Source of the DNA: Semisulcospira habei
Taxonomy: Eukaryota > Mollusca > Gastropoda > Semisulcospiridae
Direction of reading: 5' to 3'
DNA length: 64,000 nt
NCBI GenBank assembly: GCA_036245525.1
Contig: BTPG01000006.1
Span: 89,617,035-89,681,034, forward strand
The position numbers and the translations under genes were made by a program. The stretch's first letter is position 1, and each line of letters starts with the position of its first letter. The notes beneath the pieces were generated by a model. That model did not search any database and was not told the origin of the DNA. It saw only the letters and a list, made by a program, of their open reading frames with translations. Of this stretch, positions 1 through 8,606 are shown piece by piece.

Positions 1-266
1 AGTTTAAGGGTAGTGCGAGATTATTAGACACCTCCACTGGTGCAACAATAAAAGAGTGATTATGTTGACCCTAGTCTTCCACAAATATTAAACATATATT
101 AGATTTTTAGTCATTTTACTTGTTTCATTCGCAATTGTTTTTTTCTTGTTATAGTCTTTTTTAATTATTCTCTTTGCCTACAATTATGTTTGTATGAAGG
201 TTTTTTTTCAATCTCAGACTTTTAAAAAATAGTATTAATAAGAAGAAGAAATCCAGCCAACCAGAT

Positions 267-483
267 TTAACCATTTTCCTCCTGATACTCTCATTGCTTG
301 AAATAAATTTGACAATGATAGTTCAAGGGTAGTGTCAGAATAGCTTGGAGCCTCAGGTGCCAAGCAGCTATTCTGGCACCACCCTTGAACTAAAATTCAT
401 GATTTATCTCCTAATCTGTAATGTAGCCTTCTTAGGACAATAAACTTTAAAAAAAAAATAAGCCTCAGGATGAAATGGGTTAA
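267..483. mobile_element. TTAA-flanked hairpin MITE, family B
   Basis: The element is bounded by TTAA at 267-270 and 480-483, with CCA/GGG just inside. The centre (about 320-392) is a hairpin whose arms read GTTCAAGGGTAGTG and its complement around AGAATAGCTTGG. Related copies lie at about 30,123-30,510 and 52,898-53,136. The TTAA target with a CCC-type end suggests a non-autonomous piggyBac-like element. That assignment is an inference, because no transposase is present. Confidence 0.65.
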
Positions 484-1100
484 CTAAAATAGGAAATTGA
501 TTTGATATGAATATGATTAGGTGCTGTATAGGGTTTGGGAAGTTGCCCGCGTTGCCTAGGAGAGTCGGCGCGTCAGCCGCCATCTTAAGAGGATATGATA
601 GTCTTGATAGCGAAGTAGTGTTTCAACACGTTTGTAGTTTCTTCATGTTTCTTCCTCTTTTGGAAACAAACAAAAACTACAGATTCTGGTTAGCGGTTTC
701 CTAAGGTGATGGCAAGACTTGCTGTTATTGCCTATAGCACGTCAGAACTTTCCTGACATTGTCCTGACAGCGATTTCCCTATGAGCGGCTTCGGTCCGGT
801 ATCCTCACAGTGGCCGCCACGACTAGCGTGATGACGTCAGCTTCCCGAATAGCTGTGTTATCTAAAATCATACTTTTTATGAAAGGTGCTATTGCTTATA
901 CACTTTTAACGATTTAACCCCTAATTAGTGCACGCAGCCATCGGTACCGTGAAAAATACTGGTGGATGCATGCACAAGGTGGCCGTTAACCTGACCGCAA
1001 GATTCTGTCACGTGATCAAGGCGCTTCTGCCTGCCAGGTTCTGTCACGTGACCTACATGCGCGATCACACTGAGAAGGCAATCACAGGGGAAAGGCAATT
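484..1100. other. Anonymous DNA with CpG-rich, promoter-like stretch
   Basis: No supported gene. The stretch at about 540-590 contains GCCGCCATCTTAA, which resembles a YY1-type initiator element. A perfect CRE palindrome TGACGTCA lies at about 833-840. A short open frame at 507-704 has no recognisable domain. The segment could be a promoter or first non-coding exon of the downstream + strand gene, but no transcript signal proves this. Confidence 0.25.
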
Positions 1101-1196
1101 GATTATCTGCCAATAGTTCCGTGCCCCTGACTCGCTCCGAGCGTCAACGACGCCGCTCGGAGCGAGTCAGGGGCACGGAACTATTGACAGATGATC
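1101..1196. repeat. Long near-perfect palindrome
   Basis: Arms 1111-1143 and 1154-1186 are perfect inverted copies of 33 bp, starting CAATAGTTCCGTGCCCC, around a 10-base loop. Pairing continues outward to about 1101 and 1196 with few mismatches. No TTAA or TA flank is obvious, and no second copy was seen in this window. It may be a single-copy foldback element. Confidence 0.8.
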
Positions 1197-1404
1197 GATC
1201 GCCTCCCCCTTGTGAGGAAAAGTGTGTGCGACTTGTATCTCTAAACGAAGAGATGTCTTATAATAAAGGGCGCTTGTGGCTGATATTTCTCAGTGTTGTA
1301 AATACACGGCGCACAGGCTGTAAATAGCGTAGACAACTTGTGCTGAAGTCACTGAAAATAAACTGAATAAAATGTCTGTTGTGAATTTCGCAGTCCTCTA
1401 CTTG

Positions 1405-1814
1405 TGTTTTGGTTGTTGTTTGTTTTGTTCTTTGTTTGTTTCTTTTTTGTTGTTGTTTTGTTGTTGCTTTTGTGGGATTTTTTTGTATGTTCGGGTTTTT
1501 TGGTTTAGTTGGTGTGGGTTTTTTTTTTTTCCTCTTGGGGGGGGGGGGGGGGAGGGAGGTGTTGTTGTTTGTTTTTGTTTTGTTTTATTAGGTGTTGATG
1601 GGGTTTTTTTTGGTTGAGTTTGTTTGGGGTTTTTTGTTGTTGTTTTTCTTCTCTTTTTTTCTTGTTTTTGTTTGGGGAGGGTGGGGGCGGGGTTTGATTG
1701 CGTAAAGGGGGGGGGGGGTAGAAGCGAAGGGGTAGGGGGCTTGCTAAAGTTTGTGCCGCTAGGCTCTCCTCTCATCTGTGCGCGTGTGTGTATGTGTGTG
1801 TGTGTGTGAGTGCG

Positions 1815-1897
<83 letters not shown>
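1405..1897. repeat. Low-complexity G/T tract and (GT)n microsatellite
   Basis: From about 1405 to 1780 the + strand is almost purely G and T, with (GTTT)- and (GTT)-like units and several G runs. From about 1784 to 1897 it is a (GT)n array. Long open frames here in both directions are compositional artefacts. Confidence 0.9.
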
Positions 1898-2087
1898 AAT
1901 ATTACATTGTCATTGAGCTGTAAGATTAAAATTCCTAAATCTGAAAGGTTGTCCTCAGAAGACTAAAACAATTAAATACCAAATCAAGGGACACTGAAAT
2001 CGACCATGATCGTTCAAGGGTTGTGGCAGACTAGCAATATCCTTGAACTATCTTGATCCAAATCTCCCGCAGTGGTGTCCTGGGGCT

Positions 2088-2420
2088 GAATTAGATGTCG
2101 GTGCATACACACAACTTATTTTTCACACATTGCCCGCCATGGGAAATGGCCTTAGTTGTCTGTTCGGCGTTATCCCCTTGACCGCCAGTGGACGCGGATT
2201 TCGCGTCTGAAACCATTGCACACTGACCGACACTCGCGTGAAGAGCACAGATGAAATGGAACCACACGTGGGCACGAAGAACACGGGGATGACAAGAGAC
2301 ATAAATCCTCATGAGCCCCCGCGACAGCGGGGGGCTCATGAGGATTTATGTCTCTTGGGGATGGGTAATGTTCGCCTTGCCCTGCAGTTAATGGGTTAAA
2401 CTCTGATAACTAACTAATAT
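2088..2420 (+). mobile_element. SINE tail split by a TTAA-flanked MITE
   Basis: Sequence before 2170 (GGCCTTAGTTGTCTGTTCGG, then CGTTA) and after 2396 (TTAAACTCTGATAACTAACT) joins to match the uninterrupted SINE tail at 14,398-14,451 (CGGCGTTAAACCCAAATAAC). A MITE at about 2170-2399 lies between them, bounded by TTAT and TTAA, with a perfect 27-bp-arm hairpin at 2294-2320/2330-2356. This shows insertion into the TTAA of a SINE. Confidence 0.65.
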
Positions 2421-2683
2421 TTCATATATTGTCAGTTTGAAATCACCCCGCACACAGCATGACTGATATGTGATCGAGTTTACTCGAGACATGAGAAAAC
2501 AAAAACACTCGTGGATTCAAATTTTGCCGTAGCAAACGAACCTGCGGAGAGTTTGCTAAGGCACAAATTGAATTCATGTTTCTGGTATCTCGCCAGATCA
2601 TTATCAGGTTAGCTGTTTATAACGACCATTTCCGATTTACGTAAGAAATTTTTATAAAATCTGTAAGACGAAACTGAGCGTTG

Positions 2684-2860
2684 TTTGTTTGTTTGTTTGT
2701 TTGTTTGTTTGTTGTTGTTTTTGTTGTTGTTTTTGGGTTGTTGGTTTTTGTGGGGTTTTTTGTTTGTTTGTTTGTTTGATTTTGTTGTTTGTTTGTTGTT
2801 TTTTGTTTTTTGGCCTCTTTGTTTTTTGGGGGGAGGGGTTGGAGGGGGGGGGGGAGTTAA
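2684..2860. repeat. (GTTT)n low-complexity tract ending in poly-G
   Basis: GTTT/GTT-type simple repeats run from 2684 to about 2818, followed by G-rich sequence to about 2855. It is not coding. Confidence 0.9.
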
Positions 2861-2870
2861 CGCGGCCTTA

Positions 2871-2943
2871 GCGTGTCGGTAGCGGTTTTTGTCGCTATGA
2901 TTCCTGTAGGAATCATCGCGACTAAAACCGGCTACCGACATGC
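2871..2943. repeat. Imperfect palindrome
   Basis: Inverted arms begin GCGTGTCGGTAGC at 2871 and end with GCTACCGACATGC at 2943. The centre is ATTCCTGTAGGAAT. There are several internal mismatches and one small bulge. TTAA occurs just upstream at about 2857, so it may be a decayed TTAA-type foldback. Confidence 0.65.
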
Positions 2944-3295
2944 AAAGTGTGGTATGAGACTCTGTAACTAGTCCAGAGAACTAATTCGACTAACCAAAAT
3001 GATCCAAGCCGTTTACGGCCCCAACATCGTGTGACATGGCCTTCTATTGATTTCAAGTCTGCACTTTTCGGCGCGTCTGGGAGAGTGTTAGCATATTCAG
3101 ATACCAGGCTGAAGTTTTCTAGAAAGGACTGTAGCGATCAAGTATCAAGGTAAGTGTTCCCTGATTTATTGCCGAATATTTTATTGATGCACCTGCATTT
3201 CTGTATTACCCTCGAAAACGCGAACTCAGTTGGAGCTCGCATACTAAGGTACAGTTCCAGTGCCCAAAACAAAACAACTGAGGCTCCGGCCGGCG

Positions 3296-3374
3296 TTAAC
3301 TCATTTGCGGCCAGCCGCATCCGGATGCGCGCTTATGCCGCGCATCCGGATGCGGCTGGCCGCGAATGAGTTAA
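3296..3374. mobile_element. TTAA-flanked foldback MITE, family E, copy 1
   Basis: A 79-bp nearly fully palindromic element with TTAA at 3296-3299 and 3371-3374. The arms read TTAACTCATTTGCGGCCAGC and the complement. The loop is GCTTATGCC. Copies 2 (8314-8393) and 3 (51753-51833) share the ends, the loop and the CCGGAT core, while the mid-arm differs but stays paired. It has no coding capacity. Confidence 0.8.
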
Positions 3375-3496
3375 CCTGGGGTGTGTGAACTTGAATACTA
3401 TGTGCTGATTGTATACATACCAAGGGGAAATACTCAGCGCTGGACAGAAAAACGGTTAAGTCCCGTGGCCCATCAGGCAACCAATCGCCATCCCAC

Positions 3497-3585
3497 AGAA
3501 AAATACGCAGATAAATAACAAGACAGTCATATACATCCCTTAGGGATGTATATGACCGTCTTGTTGTTTATCTGCGTATTTTTCT
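3497..3585. repeat. Long palindrome with almost no loop
   Basis: Arms 3497-3540 and 3542-3585 are 44 bp each, with about two mismatches, meeting at CATCCCTTAGGGATG. Short complementary blocks (ATCAGGCAACC and GGTGCCTGAT) further out suggest that the original element spanned about 3470-3602. Confidence 0.8.
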
Positions 3586-3636
3586 TTGGGGGTGCCTGAT
3601 AGGAGGGGGTCAGGGGACCTATATTTCTCCTTTTTA

Positions 3637-4531
3637 TAATAATAATAAGAATAAGAAGAAAAATGTCACTATTTAAGGCGTCTATACTGTACCGGCTTTC
3701 GATAAAAAGCTCTAGGCGCCGTACAAATGACATACTAACATACCGTCATACACATTGCATCCTACAACATATTCGTATTCCCTAATTCCCTAATATACAC
3801 ACTCACGCAACAAGATATAAAAAAAATAACAAAATGGACACACCAATATTAAATGCTCACACACAAAAAGATATACGTGTACCATAAAACTAATAAAGGA
3901 ACACTAGACAACTCTCACGGACAACGAAATGTTGACAATAAGAAGAATTAAAATAGTGAATGCATGTTTAAAAAAATAATGCGTCTTTAAAGACTGCCGG
4001 AAACTATTGGCTGAATCAAAATGACTGAGGAACTGTGGGAGTTTATTCTAAAGAAATGGTCCTTGGTATGAGAAAGACCTTTCGCCAAAAGACTTAGTTC
4101 TCACAGTCGGAAAGCGTAATAGTTTTGTGTTTGCTGGGGAACGGAGCTGTCTTGAAGGTGTGTACAAATGAAGAAGCTCAGAAAGATAGACAGGGCCAGT
4201 ACTGAGAAGGAGACAGACAGGTATGACAGATGGACAGAACTTTGTTTTGTACTCCAGTCTAGATGTGACAGGCAACCAATGGAGTGAACGCAGGATGGGT
4301 GTGATGTGGTCTGAGTTCTTTGCCTTGAGTGACAACAAGCCGTGCTGCTGAGTTCTGCACCCTCTGGAGCCGATCGAGAAGGTACAGAGGACAGCCACAC
4401 AGGAGTGCATTGCCGTAATCGAGTAGGGACAAGACACTAAAGGAGCAGACCAGTGTTTTTAGTGGCTTCTGGTGTGAGAAGATGCCTGATGGAGCTAATG
4501 TGTAAATTTCGATCAACGCTAGCCTCACCAA
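3637..4531 (-). mobile_element. L2/CR1-type LINE, 3' fragment
   Basis: Two overlapping minus-strand frames encode the region after the catalytic RT motif of L2-like LINEs: LDYGNALLCG, LQRVQNSAARLV, SLHWLPV and a following YTPSRQLRS block. The order and spacing are typical of the family's C-terminal domain. The frames at 4259-4531 and 4048-4437 need a frameshift to join. An ATT-rich tail lies at the low end near 3637. It is 5' truncated and dead. The same SLHWLPV-type region occurs in the L2 copy at 21,845-24,526. Confidence 0.75.
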
Positions 4532-4819
4532 CTGGTTTGTGAGTATGAGCCGTAGTACATTTTAACTACGCCCTGTCTTGAGTTTATTTTGCTCATCGTC
4601 GACGTTCGCATGCTGACTGTACAGGGGATAACAACAAAGAACTACAGAAGTATAACCTGAACACCATCAATTTAGATGCAAAGCAACAATATCCGCTTCC
4701 ACCTTCTTCATTTTTTAAACTAACATATCTTCAAAACTGCTCAAGTCCAAAATCAACATAAACTTGATCAAGTTTCCAAAACATCACAGAAGATCGAGCG
4801 GGAAACGCCTCGAGACATG

Positions 4820-4890
4820 TCCACAACTCTGACGTAACACAGTTGCGTCAGCGACACAATTACGTCACCGCAACTTTCACGTCACGGCAA
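4820..4890. promoter_or_regulatory. Cluster of CRE-like half sites
   Basis: Four ACGTCA/GCGTCA-type motifs occur within about 56 bp: TGACGTA at 4830, GCGTCA at 4845, TACGTCA at 4861 and CACGTCA at 4879, spaced about 15-18 bp. It may be a small regulatory cluster or simply a decayed 17-bp tandem repeat. No adjacent gene start could be proven. Confidence 0.3.
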
Positions 4891-5199
4891 GCGCCATCTA
4901 TGTATCAAGACAACCCTTTAGGGGTCAGCCAGTTGCAGGTTTAGTTACACAGCCACGAACAACACATTTAGAATGCTTCATCAGTGAACAGTCTGCACCT
5001 TTTGGGACCCACCACAAGAAATCACTCCTTGTGGACCTGGGTAAATCGTCCTTTCCCGGCTTCTCACTCGGCCTGAATTGCAGAGACAATCGGTGACCAA
5101 TCCATGTCGGTTGTCGAAGCGGTAAGAATGGTTTCGAAAACGACACCAATTTTTCTTTTTGTCGATCTAACCTTCCCTACTTAGTTCCTTGTTACCATC

Positions 5200-5379
5200 T
5201 TAACCCTTATCATTCGGAATACACCAGTGTGTGAAATAAGTTGGACTGTGACTAAAATAGTTCAAGGGTAGTGCCGGAATAGCTTGGTGCCTCTAGGCGC
5301 CAAGCTCTTCTGGCACCACCCCTGAACTAAAGCCATTGGACTATATACGTATCTTATTTAGCATCAGTATATGGGTTAA
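5200..5379 (+). mobile_element. TTAA-flanked hairpin MITE, family A
   Basis: TTAACCCTTATCATTCGG at the left and ATATGGGTTAA at the right, both ending in TTAA. The hairpin core at about 5257-5330 has arms GTTCAAGGGTAGTGCC and its complement around CTAGGCGCC. This copy has lost part of the right flank that is present at 15,967-16,187. Confidence 0.75.
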
Positions 5380-5490
5380 TGTCACTTTTAAGGTTTCAGT
5401 GCTAATGTGTTTTTCACATTTATTTTGTGTGCTAGGTCCAAAAATAGACTTTGTTCGGAAATCAGAAGTACGCCGAATTTACAGGTGTTT

Positions 5491-5563
5491 AAAAAAGTGG
5501 ATTCAAAGACCGGACAAACACGCGATATCGCGTGTTTGTCCGGGCTTTTTTATCCACTTTTTT
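5491..5563. repeat. Palindrome centred on CGCGATATCGCG
   Basis: Inverted arms run from AAAAAAGTGGAT at 5491 to ATCCACTTTTTT near 5563, with CCGGACAAACACGCGAT as the perfect inner half. Only a short block near AAAGA/GGGC is unpaired. No flanking TTAA was seen. Confidence 0.75.
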
Positions 5564-5914
5564 CGTCGAAGCACGTGCAATTTGAACTAATTCTGACTTC
5601 CGGAAATCGTCTGTTCAAACCAAGGCACTGCAGACGGGACAATAAAACAAGGTCTTGGTACCTCACTGTAGAACAGACTGTCACCTACACTCCTTTATAG
5701 CAGCCAACTTCATTGTGTTGACCACGTTTGCCACCTGATCACTCAAATTTCCCTTCAGCAGTGTGGAACACCTAGACTCCCCCAGGGGGGAAAAAAACAA
5801 ACTGTTCGGGAACTATAACCGCTTTCAAATCATCAGTTGAAGGCTGGTTCAAGACGTCTTCATTATCCACCCACCCATTACCATGTTTTAACCAGCTTTC
5901 AAAAAACTTTTAGT

Positions 5915-6366
<452 letters not shown>

Positions 6367-6374
6367 TTGTGGGT

Positions 6375-6504
6375 TTTTTTTGCTAACGTGCGATAGCAAA
6401 AGTGAGTCTATGTACTGGGCCATCCGCTGTCTGTCCGTCGTCCATCGTCTTTCCGCCGACTGTCGTCCGTGGTGAACTTTAACCGCTAGCATTCTCTCCA
6501 TTTT
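6375..6504 (-). mobile_element. Fragment related to the pearl/Helentron-like end
   Basis: Read on the minus strand, this matches the end module at about 29,690-29,830: AAGTTTACCACGG-like, CGACGG, and ATAGACTCACTTTTGC. It is a short, diverged end fragment in inverted orientation relative to that copy. Confidence 0.45.
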
Positions 6505-6634
6505 CCAAGCAGACATCAAGAGACTGGGAACCACCTGGAGTAAAATCGAAGGAGAAGCACAGGACAGGAGTCGCTGGAGGTCTCTCGTCGACGGCCTATA
6601 CCCTGGGAGGGGTGACAGGCGTAAGTAAGTAAGT
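6505..6634 (+). mobile_element. RTE-type LINE, 3' stub
   Basis: The plus strand carries the last about 40 codons of the RTE ORF (frame reading DIKRLGTTWSKIEGEAQDRS) and the 3' end GACAGGCGTAAGTAAGTAAG. It is nearly identical to the 3' ends of the copies at 26,526, 53,157 and 59,853 but in the opposite orientation. It is strongly 5' truncated, as is usual for target-primed LINEs. Confidence 0.85.
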
Positions 6635-6650
6635 ATTCTTTCGGAGGCTA

Positions 6651-6845
6651 TATAACTCGTTCAGTGCCGATAACATTTGAGCACTACCCAGCTGCAAGAG
6701 GTATAGATCCTCATGAGCCCCCGCATATACCTCTTGCTGACACCACTTGAATCCATTTTCCTGGGACATCTGTTGGCTTTTGGTCTTAAATAACGAAGAT
6801 TGCAGACACACAGGGGTCTGCGTCAACTGGTACTGAACGGGTTAA
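6651..6845. mobile_element. Degenerate MITE, family D (CATGAGCCC hairpin)
   Basis: The left end CGTTCAGTGCCGA resembles other family D ends. The right end is GGGTTAA at about 6839-6845. The core at about 6698-6740 starts GCAAGAGGTATAGATCCTC and closes with TATACCTCTTGC, but most of the inner arm is deleted. It sits just upstream of the first supported exon of the + strand gene. Confidence 0.5.
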
Positions 6846-6904
6846 GCCAGTCTTCAAACTTGGCTTATCATCCTGCTGGACCCATGTACATTTTTGTTCA
6901 CCAG

Positions 6905-7141
6905 GCGTCGCCGAACGAGGACTTCGTCGGGTCGTTCGTTGGAGCAGGGACCAATCTTTATAACACCGCCAGTGAGCTGACCAAGATCGCATACGTCAAG
7001 ATGTCCGAGGCCACGTGGCCCGAGGTGCAGCACGCCATGTCCGTGCGTTATGCCAAGCTCCTTGCCGGAGGGGTACTGTTCAGCGTAGCGGCCATCGCCT
7101 TGTGGAGGGCGTACAAAAAGCTCTTCCCGCCCAAAGAACTG
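6905..7141 (+). CDS. Unrecognised membrane-protein gene, exon with TM segment
   Basis: This 79-codon exon is read from a TTTTTGTTCACCAG acceptor to a CTG|GTGAGT donor, phase 0 at both ends. Residues about 52-70 (LLAGGVLFSVAAIALWRAY) form one clear membrane-spanning helix followed by a basic stretch (KKLFPPKEL), which suggests a single-pass protein with a cytoplasmic basic flank. The upstream 50 residues are polar with no Cys. The frame is open further upstream, and an in-frame ATG at 6884 (MYIFVHQ) could make this a first exon. I prefer the acceptor because of its pyrimidine tract. No family was recognised. Phase matches the exons at 7491 and about 8607, so the three are treated as one gene. 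Confidence 0.6.
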
Positions 7142-7281
7142 GTGAGTTCAATTATGAAAGGTGTGCAGGGGCGGGTCGGTTACTTTTAGTGGCTTCGGAA
7201 CCCTTGGACCTGCGGCTATACCTCCTCTCCGGAACCCTTTTGTACCATATATCCAAAAGAAAGCTATTTCCTTGATATCCC

Positions 7282-7383
7282 TTGATATATACTGACGAGC
7301 AAAAGAAATGCGACATTTTTGGAATCGTCGGAAACAAGCAAAAGAAATGCAACATTGCGCATTTCTTTTGCTCGTCAGTATAT
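7282..7383. mobile_element. Mariner-like MITE in the intron
   Basis: Terminal inverted repeats TATACTGACGAGCAAAAG and the complement lie at each end, next to TA dinucleotides. The interior repeats AGCAAAAGAAATGC. The TIR resembles the Tc1/mariner element at 12,844 (ACTGATC...AAAAGAAACGCG) without being the same. It lies between two exons of the + strand gene. Confidence 0.7.
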
Positions 7384-7490
7384 ACAATTGGAAAAACGCA
7401 CTTTGTTTTTGTTTTGCCAGAGCTGGTCACATACTATTCATCCTGTTATTACTACCCCCCCCCCCCCCCCCCCACTACCATTTCCAACAG

Positions 7491-7697
7491 GACCAGAGCC
7501 TAAGCGAGGAATGGAACCGCTACTACTTGCTAGAGGATTCGAGCGCTACGGACCACAAGCATAGGAATACGGACAAGGCCTCCGTCATCATGGGCGTCCA
7601 GGCCGCCGCCGTGCCTCTCCACACCCTACCGCACAAGATCCAAGTCCGCATCGCCGAGGCTCCCCTCAAGAAAACCGAATCCGACAATTTGTGCAAG
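7491..7697 (+). CDS. Unrecognised membrane-protein gene, middle exon
   Basis: This 69-codon exon begins after a polypyrimidine tract (a long C run, then TTTCCAACAG) and ends AAG|GTCAGG, phase 0 on both sides. It encodes a soluble, polar segment beginning DQSLSEEWNRYYLLEDSS, with LPHKIQVRIAEAP near its end. Joined to the previous exon it would lie just after the membrane helix. No domain family was recognised. The preceding intron contains the mariner-like MITE at 7282-7383. Confidence 0.6.
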
Positions 7698-7867
7698 GTC
7701 AGGGTCACGGTGTGTGAAAGTTCGGTGTGCGCAAGATCAGAGGGTTACAAAAAACAAACAAACAAACAAAAATATATAAAAGGCAAGGGCCAAGGTCAGA
7801 TTATAAAAGGTTGCGATTTGAAAGATCACGGTTAGTTATTTCGCTGCCATTGTTTCTGCGACCTTCG

Positions 7868-7969
7868 TTAACTCACCGCCACAGATCCTGAGTACTGCGG
7901 GGGCTCATGAGGATCTATACCTCTTGCAGATGGGAGGCGTTCAATTTGTCCCGGCAGTGAAGGGGTTAG
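7868..7969. mobile_element. Degenerate MITE, family D
   Basis: TTAA at 7868 and GGGGTTAG at about 7964. The right arm GGGGGCTCATGAGGATC/TATACCTCTTGC of the family D hairpin is kept, and the left arm is reduced to ACAGATCCTGAG. It lies in the last intron of the + strand gene. Confidence 0.5.
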
Positions 7970-8313
7970 TTGTGCGAGGTAAGTACGTCAGGGTCAGGGT
8001 GTGCAACGTCGTGCTCTGCAATGTCGTGGTGTGTTAAGATCGCGGTTCAAGGTCATGGGCGTGGCATGGCTCTGGATATACGCTTTGTTTTGCTTTTTCC
8101 GCACAAACAGACGAGTCTACACATCCTTACCATTTTTTTTTTTTAAACATTCGTGCCAGGAGTTGAAGGTTGTGTGCGTATTTTATCTATCCCAGCCGAT
8201 GAGCTCGGAGCACCATGCCAACATCCCCTTTTTCTCATCCCGCGGCGACCCTTTTCCCGTGACTTAATATCCTTACTTCCCTCGTAGTACCCTTGCTATA
8301 TTAAAACGCCAAA

Positions 8314-8393
8314 TTAACTCATTTGAGACGTGCTGCCTCCGGATACGCGGCTTATGCCGCGTATCCTGAGGCGGCACGCCTCTAATGAGTTAA
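8314..8393. mobile_element. TTAA-flanked foldback MITE, family E, copy 2
   Basis: TTAACTCATTTGAGACGTGC at the left, TTAA at 8390-8393, central CGCGGCTTATGCCGCG and near-complete pairing of both halves. The element is 80 bp. It lies in the last intron of the + strand gene. Confidence 0.85.
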
Positions 8394-8606
8394 CCCCGGG
8401 TCGATGTGGCGTATGGTGACGTGTTACACTGAAGCTTCTTCATTGTGCGCCTCCTCGCTTCCCGTATATCCCTAGAGCCCCTACTGATGTTTCAGACTGA
8501 CACTGAGAGACCTTTCCACACAAACACATACAGCTGTTGAAGATCTTGCACGTGATGCACATATAGCCCAACAGACTTTCTCCCAAGTTGAGACTAAAAC
8601 GTTCAG

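Noticed and set aside
507..704. Short frame in the CpG-rich left region as a first coding exon
   Set aside because: No phase-compatible link to 6905 or any domain could be shown.
1398..1966. Several open frames over the G/T-rich and (GT)n region
   Set aside because: They encode only homopolymeric Val/Cys/Phe or Lys/Thr/Pro runs from simple repeats.
4925..5149. Minus-strand frame with CVVRGC, considered as a THAP-like zinc finger start
   Set aside because: The rest of the C2CH pattern is absent, the frame stops within ten residues and no donor site follows.
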